Position numbers and translations under genes: made by a program. A stretch of 64,000 bases of DNA from Lachnospiraceae bacterium AD3010. GTDB lineage: Bacteria; Bacillota; Clostridia; Lachnospirales; Lachnospiraceae. The first letter of the stretch is position 1. Each line of letters opens with the position of its first letter. The notes under the pieces were generated by a model. The model was not told the DNA's origin. It made no database searches and saw only the letters and a list, made by a program, of their open reading frames with translations. Location: positions 229,325-293,324 of the forward strand of contig KK211387.1 of NCBI GenBank assembly GCA_000622025.1. The letters run 5' to 3'. Below, in pieces: positions 26,049 to 33,139 of the stretch.

Positions 26049-27449
26049 TCAGAAATACTTCTTCTTTATCCTGTACATTGCGTATAAGGACGAGAGTCCC
26101 ATAATAAATGCAAGGATCCACCTGACAATCATATATGGGAAGAGGAGCTGGAGAGACAAGCCGACAACCATCATGATAAACATGACAATAAAGGTAAAGC
26201 GGTTATCGTAGACCTTTGTAAAGCCGTATCTTCTGCTTATGTAGTAGTGTAGGAATAAGAGCATTATAAATCCCGCCATTGTGGTATAGGCGGCTGCCGC
26301 ATAGCCGAAAATGGGAAGGAAGATAAGGTTCGTCACAATATTGAAGCCTGCGGCAAGAAGAGTACCCACCGATACAATGCCTGTCTTTTTGTAATACTGT
26401 TCCACATTCACATATCCCGTATATGCAAATTTAAAACCGTAGCCTATCATAACCGGCGGAACTATGTATTCCACGCCGGCGTATTTTTTACCCCCGAGGA
26501 TCAGCATAAGCTCGGGAGCCACAAGTATCGAGGCCATTACTATGACCACAAAGAGGGCAATATAGTAACGGTTCACCTTTTTTATCGATTCCGTCTGCTC
26601 CGCATGGAGCTTCTGTGTGAGCCAGGGAGCCATGGCCTGATTAAAGGAGGTCATAAGTGTTGCCACGATTACTCCGCAGGAATAGGCAAGGGAATAATTA
26701 CCGTTTGCTTCAGCGCCTATCATATTCCTTATCATTACCTTATCGGAAGATCCGAGAAGGATATTTGAAAGAAGATGGGGGATAATGGGTATTGAATATG
26801 CTGCGGCAAATTTCCAGTACTCTATTGAGATGAACTTCCGCCCCCTTATCATAAGAATGATGAATACCACCACATAGATAAGGATATCCGGGACCTCTCC
26901 GCCGACTATCCTCGCAAAAAGCTTGTCCTTGCAGATAAACACCATAAATACGGAGCAGAAGGTACAGGCCAGGGACTCGAAAATTGATATCAGTACCTGG
27001 ATCTTATACTCCTGCATGATCCTGTGCTTCGCCTGAAGGATGCTTAAAGACGGGGCAAAGAGGAGCTCAATGAACATCACATGGAGATATAGGATGTCGA
27101 TCTTCAGGAGATTTGAAAAGAAATCCGGGAACATTACAACGACCGCGTAAAAAGCTGCCGTGGACAGGGTTCCGAGGAATGTAATGGAAGAAAGATAACC
27201 GTCAAAGTCATCCTCATAGTCATATCTTGCTCTGAATACGGAGCTTTTCAGATTCAGTGTGCAGACCACCGCGCAGATAGAAAGCCATACGGCGAAATTG
27301 CTGTATGATCCGAAATCCTCCTTTGTAAGCAGTCTTGCAAAGATAGGGGTGGTCGCAAAAGAAATTCCTTTTTTCAGGAAAGTTGCAAATGTATACCAGA
27401 CCCCTGCTTTCAGAGCCTTAACCGATGACTCATCCTGAATCTTACTCAT
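26049..27449 (-). CDS. Wzx-type polysaccharide flippase
   Basis: 466 residues with 12-14 predicted membrane helices. The start KAGVWYTFATFLKKGISFATTPIFARLLTKEDFG (residues 14-47) is characteristic of the Wzx/MATE polysaccharide-exporter family. It would carry undecaprenyl-linked repeat units across the membrane. It converges on the acyltransferase gene. No SD sequence precedes the ATG; an extended -10 box lies 10 nt upstream, so this may be another leaderless gene. No Wzy polymerase was recognised in the window. Confidence 0.92.
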   Translation of the reverse strand: MSKIQDESSVKALKAGVWYTFATFLKKGISFATTPIFARLLTKEDFGSYSNFAVWLSICAVVCTLNLKSSVFRARYDYEDDFDGYLSSITFLGTLSTAAFYAVVVMFPDFFSNLLKIDILYLHVMFIELLFAPSLSILQAKHRIMQEYKIQVLISIFESLACTFCSVFMVFICKDKLFARIVGGEVPDILIYVVVFIILMIRGRKFISIEYWKFAAAYSIPIIPHLLSNILLGSSDKVMIRNMIGAEANGNYSLAYSCGVIVATLMTSFNQAMAPWLTQKLHAEQTESIKKVNRYYIALFVVIVMASILVAPELMLILGGKKYAGVEYIVPPVMIGYGFKFAYTGYVNVEQYYKKTGIVSVGTLLAAGFNIVTNLIFLPIFGYAAAAYTTMAGFIMLLFLHYYISRRYGFTKVYDNRFTFIVMFIMMVVGLSLQLLFPYMIVRWILAFIMGLSSLYAMYRIKKKYF

Positions 27450-27459
27450 AGCGACTTAT

Positions 27460-27468
27460 AGTATAACA
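27460..27468 (-). promoter_or_regulatory. Extended -10 promoter of the flippase gene (possible leaderless start)
   Basis: Minus strand TGTTATACT (27468-27460) stands 10 nt before the flippase ATG at 27449. No SD sequence lies between them; an AAGGAG at 27480-27475 is upstream of the promoter and too far away to serve. Confidence 0.5.
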
Positions 27469-27492
27469 CAGATTCTCCTTTTTCTCGTGAGA

Positions 27493-27501
27493 TGTTATAA
27501 T
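27493..27501 (+). promoter_or_regulatory. Extended -10 promoter reading into the large inverted-repeat leader
   Basis: Plus strand TGTTATAAT. Initiation near 27508 would begin the transcript at the left edge of the inverted repeat 27510-27749 and make that element a ~300-nt leader of the deacetylase gene at 27817. Confidence 0.5.
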
Positions 27502-27509
27502 AATCCGTA

Positions 27510-27749
27510 GAATAAACGCATCAATCTCTCCATCCGTATTGACAGTATATCCACAAGCAAACCCTGCGGAACGCGCTACGCCAGCTCTCCGCCAACTGCG
27601 GCTAGGCACGCAGGATATTCACGCAGGATTTGTTTTTATCCTGCGAGCCAATCCGCAGTAAGCGGCATATCTTGTCTGCGGTTCCGATAAAGGGTTATGC
27701 TTGTGGATATACAGTCAACACGTTTTCTGGAGAGATTGATGCGTTTATC
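27510..27749. repeat. Large imperfect inverted repeat with internal hairpins
   Basis: The arms 27510-27559 and 27698-27749 pair over about 50 bp: AATAAACGCATCAATCTCTC and TATATCCACAAGCA on the left match the reverse complement on the right, with a short mismatched middle. The ~138-bp centre holds smaller hairpins, for example CGCAGGAT-8 nt-ATCCTGCG at 27622-27645, and CCGC-AGTAA-GCGG. It fills most of the 367-bp gap between the flippase and deacetylase genes and has no ORF. It could be a MITE-like element or a structured leader RNA. Confidence 0.8.
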
Positions 27750-27816
27750 CTAGTAATAATCCGGGCTTTGGTCCGTATTGTTCCGTAAGAAGGAGAGAGC
27801 GAAAGGAGAGGCAGGA

Positions 27817-28779
27817 ATGAGCAAGGTTTACATAATTATGTATCATTATGTCAGGAGGATCCGCGGCAGCAGGTATCCCGGAATAAAGGGCCTCGAAACT
27901 GAGGACTTTGTAAAACAGCTGGATTTCCTGACGGAAAACGATTTCTGTTTTATCCGGACTGAGGAACTCATCGCCTCTTATCACGAGGGATATAAGCTTC
28001 CCGAAAGGGCAGTGCTCCTTACCTTTGACGATGCATATTCGGATCATTATACCAATGTTTTTCCCATACTTAAGGAAAGAGGGATACAGGGCTCATTTTT
28101 TGTGCCAGGGGAGATTCTGGACCAAAGAAACGTTCTGCCCGTGAATAAGATACACTTTTTGCTGGCGGCGGAGGCGGATCACCACATGCTTAAGCATAAG
28201 CTCCTTGATATTCTTGAGTATTATCGTGGTCAGAACACGGATCTTCCGGCTGATGAGCTATTATTGGCAGAGTTCGAGAAGCCCGGGAAATACGACGATA
28301 AGGAAACCGTATTTATCAAGAAAATGCTGCAGTATGCGCTGCCCGAGGCTTTGAGGGACACTATCCTTGCCCGGCTTTTCGAAGAATTTGTGGGTGTGAA
28401 GGAGGAAGCTCTGTGGGATGAGCTTTATCTTAAGGATTATCAGATGAGGCTTATGAAGAAAAGCGGTATGTTTATCGGAGCTCATGGCTATCATCATTAC
28501 CATCTGGGAGAGGCGCCAAAGGAGGAAATGAGGAAGGATATAGAAAAAGGGCTGGACGTCTTGGGAGACTGTATCGACAGAGCTTCCTGGGTTATGAACT
28601 ATCCCTACGGATCATATAATGATGACGTTGAAGAGACAGTACGTTCCCTGGGAGCCAGGATGGCAATAACAACCGCTGTGGGAATAAACGATACGGAAAA
28701 GAATGACTGTTTCAGAATCTGCAGGCTGAATACAAATGATTTCCCTCCGCTAAGTTCAAGGTTCCGGGAGTACCGGTAA
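27817..28779 (+). CDS. Polysaccharide deacetylase (NodB-like)
   Basis: 320 residues from the ATG at 27817, chosen for AAGGAG 8 nt upstream; an in-frame start at 27778 has no such site. NodB motif 1 is LLTFDDAYSDHY; the later blocks are FIGAHGYHHYHLG and MNYPYGSYND. A long insertion (about 110 residues) separates motif 1 from the His motif, as in a subgroup found in nonulosonic-acid loci. It probably removes an acetyl group from an N-acetyl sugar of the glycan or of a precursor. No signal peptide is seen, so it likely acts in the cytoplasm. Confidence 0.85.
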   Translation: MSKVYIIMYHYVRRIRGSRYPGIKGLETEDFVKQLDFLTENDFCFIRTEELIASYHEGYKLPERAVLLTFDDAYSDHYTNVFPILKERGIQGSFFVPGEILDQRNVLPVNKIHFLLAAEADHHMLKHKLLDILEYYRGQNTDLPADELLLAEFEKPGKYDDKETVFIKKMLQYALPEALRDTILARLFEEFVGVKEEALWDELYLKDYQMRLMKKSGMFIGAHGYHHYHLGEAPKEEMRKDIEKGLDVLGDCIDRASWVMNYPYGSYNDDVEETVRSLGARMAITTAVGINDTEKNDCFRICRLNTNDFPPLSSRFREYR

Positions 28780-28874
28780 GTAAAGAGGATCGTTGATGAT
28801 GGCTTATTTGACTCCCCCGTCATCTTGTTATAAGCTATAGCAGATACACGATTCAGGGGAGATCATATAAGGAA

Positions 28875-29903
28875 ATGGATTTTAATAAAAGAAAGATAAT
28901 TGCAGAGCTTGGTATGACCCACGACGGGTCTTTAGGGCAGGCAAAATGCATGATCATAGCCGCGGCCGAGTGCGGTGTTGACGCAGTTAAACTTCAGACC
29001 CATATCTCCGAAGCAGAGACTATAAAAAATGCCCCTAAGCCCCCTTATTTTAAGGGAGAGGGAAGGTATGAATTCTTTAAGCGGACAGCTTTCGATATGG
29101 ACCAGTGGAAGGAGCTCAAGGAATGTGCAAGGGAAAACAAGGTGGAATTCATTTCATCTCCCTTTTCGATTGAAGCGATCGACTTCCTTCTGGAGCTGGG
29201 CATCGACTGTTTCAAGGTGCCTAGCGGTGAGATCACAAATATTCCTTATCTTTATCATCTTGCGGAGGCGAAGGTCCCCGTCATAGTTTCAAGCGGAATG
29301 AGCAGCTTTAAGGAGCTTGATGAGTGTATGGAGATCTTCCTTAAGGCAGGTTCAAATGTGGCACTTATGCAGTGTACTTCCGAGTATCCCTGTGACCCCA
29401 GGCATGTCGGGCTTAATATAATAGACCTCTTTAAGGAAAGGTATCCCGGAGTGCCCCTGGGCTTCTCCGATCATACGAGCGGGGAATGGGCTTCCATAGC
29501 TGCCTTTCAGATAGGAGCCCGTCTCATAGAAAAGCATTTTACCCTGAGTAAGAAAATGTACGGTCCCGATGCAAAGATGTCAATGGAACCGGATGAGATG
29601 AGCACATTATGCTCTTCCATTAAGAACCTTGAGATAGCGCTTAACAGTCCGGTTGACAAGAGCAGCGCTGAGGAATTTAAGGATATGAAGGTGATCTTCC
29701 AGAAGAGCATAGTGGCTGTTAAGGAGATCCCCGAAGGAACGGTGATCAGTGAAGATATGATAGGCTATAAAAAGCCGGGAACGGGTATACCCACAAAGTA
29801 TTACAGAGATGTAATAGGAAAGAAGACAAAACGTGCCCTGCACTTTGATGATATTTTGAATTTCAGTGACATTGAGGGCATGGAAACACCGGGCTTAAGC
29901 TGA
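28875..29903 (+). CDS. neuB: N-acetylneuraminate (nonulosonic acid) synthase
   Basis: 342 residues. The NeuB TIM barrel shows KIIAELGMTHDGSLGQA, DAVKLQTH, FISSPFSIEAIDFL, FKVPSGEITNIPYL, ALMQCTSEYPC and GFSDHTSGEWASIAA, followed by a C-terminal SAF/antifreeze-like domain (VAVKEIPEGTVISEDMIGYKKPGTGI). NeuB condenses ManNAc (or a related 6-deoxy hexose) with PEP. With NeuC and NeuA beside it and no dehydratase/aminotransferase of the legionaminate route in the window, Neu5Ac is the simplest product. Its TGA stop is the first three bases of a dispersed repeat. Confidence 0.93.
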   Translation: MDFNKRKIIAELGMTHDGSLGQAKCMIIAAAECGVDAVKLQTHISEAETIKNAPKPPYFKGEGRYEFFKRTAFDMDQWKELKECARENKVEFISSPFSIEAIDFLLELGIDCFKVPSGEITNIPYLYHLAEAKVPVIVSSGMSSFKELDECMEIFLKAGSNVALMQCTSEYPCDPRHVGLNIIDLFKERYPGVPLGFSDHTSGEWASIAAFQIGARLIEKHFTLSKKMYGPDAKMSMEPDEMSTLCSSIKNLEIALNSPVDKSSAEEFKDMKVIFQKSIVAVKEIPEGTVISEDMIGYKKPGTGIPTKYYRDVIGKKTKRALHFDDILNFSDIEGMETPGLS

Positions 29904-30012
29904 GCGAAGCGAAGAATCTTTTTGCGGCCCCCATTCGCGCATAGCGCTCATAAACGGGGTCGTAAAATGTCCACTGGACATTTTACCATTCTGAGCGAAG
30001 CGAAGAATCTTA
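29901..30012. repeat. Dispersed TGAGCGAAGCGAAGAATCTT repeat pair with internal palindrome
   Basis: Two direct copies of TGAGCGAAGCGAAGAATCTT start at 29901 and 29992. Between them 29962-29986 is a 25-bp perfect palindrome (GTAAAATGTCCA, one base, then its complement). The first copy provides the neuB stop codon. The palindrome recurs at 39350-39374, also inside this repeat family. Confidence 0.85.
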
Positions 30013-30033
30013 TAAATAGAAGGTTAGGTAATA

Positions 30034-31188
30034 ATGAGAAAGATTTGCGTTTTTTTAGGCGGACGCGCCAATTACAGCTCCATAAAATCAGCTATGAGAG
30101 CGATAAAAGAGCATCCGGAGCTTACACTGCAGGTGATCCTTGCCGGACAGGGCTTATCCGACAAGTTCGGTGATCTGGAGGGTATACTTGAAGGTGACGG
30201 CTTTTCCATAGATGAAAAGGTGCATATGCTTGTGGCCGGGGATAAACCGATCTCCATGGTAAAAACTGCGGGTCTCGGTCTCCTCGGAATATCGGATGCG
30301 CTTGATCATCTGCAGCCGGATTTCCTGATCGTTGTGGGAGACAGATACGAAGTCATGGCAGCCACCATTGCAGCTGCTTATATGAATATTAGGGTCGCAC
30401 ACACCATGGGTGGAGAGGTGACCGGAACCATAGACGAGAGTATCCGGCACGCCATCACCAAATTTGCCCATGTGCACTTTCCTGCAAATAAGGAAGCGGG
30501 AGAACGGATAATTAAGCTTGGTGAGAGACCGGAGGATGTTTTTGTTGTGGGCTGTCCAAGAGTGGACCATGTGAAGGAGCTTCTTGACGGAGACTCATCG
30601 ATGCCGCTTGATCTCTATGATACCTTTGGCGGAGTGGGACCGGGCTTTGATCTTAAGGAGCCATTTCTGTTAATATCCCAGCATTCGGTTACGACTGAAT
30701 ACGGAGATGCAAAGGACAGGATAACAAATACCATAAAGGCCTGTGTCAGGACCGGATTAAATATAATCATCCTTTGGCCCAATGCGGATGCGGGAACCGA
30801 GGGAATATCAACGGGAATACGTCGTTACAGGGAAAAGTATCCGGAGGCCCGTATCCACGCGTTCAAGAATCTTCCTGCGGATATCTACACGAGACTTATG
30901 AAGAATACCGCCTGTCTCGTTGGGAATTCCTCCAGCGGGATCCGTGAGGGAGCATATATCGGCACACCCTGCGTAAATATCGGAAGCAGACAGAACGGCC
31001 GTGAGCGGGGACAGAATGTATTTGACGTTTCACATGATGAAAATGAGATTTTCGAAGCTGTGAAAAAGCAGATAGAGCACGGTCCTTACCCAAGTGAACC
31101 CATATACGGTGACGGGCACGCGGGAGTACAGATAGCTGAGATCCTTTCTAAGGTTGAAGTACCCATTCAGAAGAGGATAGTTTATTAA
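30034..31188 (+). CDS. neuC: UDP-N-acetylglucosamine 2-epimerase, hydrolysing
   Basis: 384 residues. MRKICVFLGGRANYSSIKSAM, LIVVGDRYEVMAATIAA, HTMGGEVTGTIDESIRHAITK (GGE..G..DE signature) and CLVGNSSSGIREGAYIGTPCVNIGSRQ mark a NeuC-type epimerase. It releases ManNAc (or 2,4-diacetamido sugar in the legionaminate variant) from the UDP-sugar to feed NeuB. It lies 130 bp after neuB across a repeat and 1 bp before neuA. Confidence 0.93.
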   Translation: MRKICVFLGGRANYSSIKSAMRAIKEHPELTLQVILAGQGLSDKFGDLEGILEGDGFSIDEKVHMLVAGDKPISMVKTAGLGLLGISDALDHLQPDFLIVVGDRYEVMAATIAAAYMNIRVAHTMGGEVTGTIDESIRHAITKFAHVHFPANKEAGERIIKLGERPEDVFVVGCPRVDHVKELLDGDSSMPLDLYDTFGGVGPGFDLKEPFLLISQHSVTTEYGDAKDRITNTIKACVRTGLNIIILWPNADAGTEGISTGIRRYREKYPEARIHAFKNLPADIYTRLMKNTACLVGNSSSGIREGAYIGTPCVNIGSRQNGRERGQNVFDVSHDENEIFEAVKKQIEHGPYPSEPIYGDGHAGVQIAEILSKVEVPIQKRIVY

Positions 31189-31189
31189 T

Positions 31190-31903
31190 ATGGAAATACT
31201 CTCGATCATACCCGCAAGAGGCGGCTCAAAGGGAATTCCGAAAAAAAATATGGCACCGCTCTGCGGTCAGCCTCTTATAAAGTATACCTTTGACGCTGCG
31301 AAGAAGAGCCGGCTCATAACGAGGACCATACTGTCAACGGATGATGAGGGCTTTGCTTCCTACGGGAAAGAAAACGGGATAGAAGTTTTTATGAGGCCGG
31401 AGGAGCTGTCAGGCGACAGAACGCCAATGAAGGATGTGATAAACTATCACCTCGACGCTCTTAAAAAAAACGGTTACATACCCGATATCTTTATCCTTTT
31501 GCAGCCCACCTCACCCTTAAGGACCGGGAGGCATATTGATGAAGCCCTTCAGGGACTTATTGATGATAAGGAAGCGGATGCCACGGTAAGTGTGGTGGAT
31601 GTGCCGCATGAGTATCTTCCAATGAAGCTTATGGAGCTTAAGGAAGACGGGAGTCTTAAGTTTTTCCTTTCCGACGGTGAAAAATATACTACGAGACAGG
31701 AGCTTCCGAGGCTTTACGCAAGGAACGGTGCGGCGGTCTATGCGGTTTATACGGAGAGCTACCGGAAGACAGGGAGCCTTTACGGCACAAGGTGCATTCC
31801 CTATTTTATGAAGCCCGAGGAGTCGGTGGATATAGACACTTCCTTTGACCTGTTTCTCGCGGAGAGTATATTGAGGGATTTTTCAAGGTGGAGGTCATCC
31901 TGA
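31190..31903 (+). CDS. neuA: CMP-nonulosonic acid synthetase (acylneuraminate cytidylyltransferase)
   Basis: 237 residues. The CTP-binding signature is ILSIIPARGGSKGIPKKNM; LLQPTSPLRTGRHIDEAL, TRQELPRLYARNGAAVYAV and PEESVDIDTSFDLFLAE follow. It activates the nonulosonic acid as CMP-sugar. Some blocks (VPHEYLPMKLMEL, RQELPRLYARNGA) are also like LegF, so a legionaminate-type substrate cannot be excluded. The last codons and TGA stop lie in a dispersed repeat (GTCATCCTGAGCG), so the extreme C-terminus has been rewritten by the repeat. Confidence 0.92.
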   Translation: MEILSIIPARGGSKGIPKKNMAPLCGQPLIKYTFDAAKKSRLITRTILSTDDEGFASYGKENGIEVFMRPEELSGDRTPMKDVINYHLDALKKNGYIPDIFILLQPTSPLRTGRHIDEALQGLIDDKEADATVSVVDVPHEYLPMKLMELKEDGSLKFFLSDGEKYTTRQELPRLYARNGAAVYAVYTESYRKTGSLYGTRCIPYFMKPEESVDIDTSFDLFLAESILRDFSRWRSS

Positions 31904-32140
31904 GCGAATGAATGTCATCCTGAGCGTCAGCGAAGGATCTTTCCAACAGGTTATTAAAGATTCTTCGTCGCTCCGCTCCTCAGAATGACAAATGGGAATG
32001 CTCCTCAGACTGACAAAGATGACAGCTCCTCAGAATGACAATGTGTTCGTTCCAATGGCATTAAGTTAGTGTACACAATGTCATTCTGAGGGCGAAGCCC
32101 GAAGAATCTTTCTCAGCGAAGGATCTTTCCCAACGGGTAA
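31893..32140. repeat. Cluster of dispersed 'TCATCCTGAGCG...GAAGGATCTT' repeats
   Basis: At least five full or partial units in both orientations fill the 261-bp gap between neuA and the epimerase gene: GTCATCCTGAGCG at 31893 and 31914, an inverted AGATTCTTCGTCGCTCCGCTC at about 31968, several CTCCTCAGAATGACA pieces, then TGTCATTCTGAGGGCGAAGC and CAGCGAAGGATCTTTCC. No ORF or promoter could be recognised. Confidence 0.85.
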
Positions 32141-32164
32141 GGAATAAAGGGAGGTTTACATAAA

Positions 32165-33139
32165 TTGGGATACAGTGAAATTGATTTTGAGCAGGATGCG
32201 GTATTTCTCGTGACCGGAGGAGCGGGCTTCATAGGCTCGAACCTCTGTGAAGCCCTGTTAAAAAAGGGTCATAAGGTTAAATGCCTTGACGACCTGTCCA
32301 CGGGAAAGCAGGAAAACACCGAAATATTCGCCTCTGATCCGAATTATGAATTCATAAAGGGAGATGTGAAGGATCTCGACACCTGTATGAGGGCCTGCGA
32401 GGGCGTAACATATGTTATGCATGAGGCGGCCTGGGGCTCTGTTCCGAGAAGTATAGAGATGCCCTTATTTTATGAAGAGAATAATATCCGCGGTACCTTA
32501 AATATGATGGAGGCCGCAAGACAGCAGGGGGTAAAGAAATTTGTCTATGCCTCCAGCTCTTCCGTGTACGGGGATCATCCCGTGCTTCCCAAAAAGGAGG
32601 GACAGGAGGGCAACCTTCTTTCACCCTATGCCCTTACCAAAAGAGCGGACGAGGAATACGGGAAGCTTTACTATAAGCTCTACGGTCTCGATACCTACGG
32701 ACTCCGTTACTTCAATGTTTTCGGGAGACGTCAGGATCCGGAGGGAGCGTACGCTGCGGTTATACCGAAATTTATAAGGCAGCTTCTTAATGATGAGCGT
32801 CCCACGATCAACGGGGACGGTAAGCAGAGCAGGGATTTCACCTATATCGAAAATGTGATAGAGGCAAACCTGAAGGCCTGTAAAGCTTCCCACGAAGCAG
32901 CGGGGGAAGCCTACAACGTGGCATACGGCGGCAGAGAGTATCTTATTGATATTTATAATCTGCTGTGCGAGGCTCTGGGCAAGGATACGGAGCCGGTTTT
33001 CGGTCCCGAAAGACCCGGAGATATCCGCCACAGCAATGCTGATATAAGTAAGGCAAAGGAAAAGCTGGGCTATTCCCCGGAATATGATTTTGAACGGGGA
33101 ATAAAGGAAGCAATAGCCTGGTACAGGGAAAATCTTTGA
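32165..33139 (+). CDS. wbpP: UDP-N-acetylglucosamine 4-epimerase (WbpP/TviC-like)
   Basis: 324 residues from a TTG start with GGGAGG 10 nt upstream. Extended SDR fold: FLVTGGAGFIGSNLCEAL, HEAAWGSVPRSIEMP, YASSSSVYGDHP, SPYALTKRADEEY (YxxxK) and LRYFNVFGRRQDPEGAYAAV. From memory these blocks match WbpP/TviC, which prefer N-acetylated UDP-hexosamines. It should supply UDP-GalNAc to the TviB-like dehydrogenase at 9848. The stop overlaps the next TTG start (TTGA), coupling it to the first LTA-synthase-like gene. Confidence 0.9.
   Translation: MGYSEIDFEQDAVFLVTGGAGFIGSNLCEALLKKGHKVKCLDDLSTGKQENTEIFASDPNYEFIKGDVKDLDTCMRACEGVTYVMHEAAWGSVPRSIEMPLFYEENNIRGTLNMMEAARQQGVKKFVYASSSSVYGDHPVLPKKEGQEGNLLSPYALTKRADEEYGKLYYKLYGLDTYGLRYFNVFGRRQDPEGAYAAVIPKFIRQLLNDERPTINGDGKQSRDFTYIENVIEANLKACKASHEAAGEAYNVAYGGREYLIDIYNLLCEALGKDTEPVFGPERPGDIRHSNADISKAKEKLGYSPEYDFERGIKEAIAWYRENL

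Noticed and set aside
28875..31903. Complete legionaminic or pseudaminic acid pathway
   Set aside because: No 4,6-dehydratase, aminotransferase or N-acetyltransferase of those routes is visible in the window; NeuC-NeuB-NeuA alone support Neu5Ac. The missing genes could lie outside, so this is not excluded for the genome.
31893..32140. tRNA or other structured RNA gene in the repeat clusters
   Set aside because: The hairpins are explained by opposed copies of the dispersed repeat; no cloverleaf or known RNA motif was seen.
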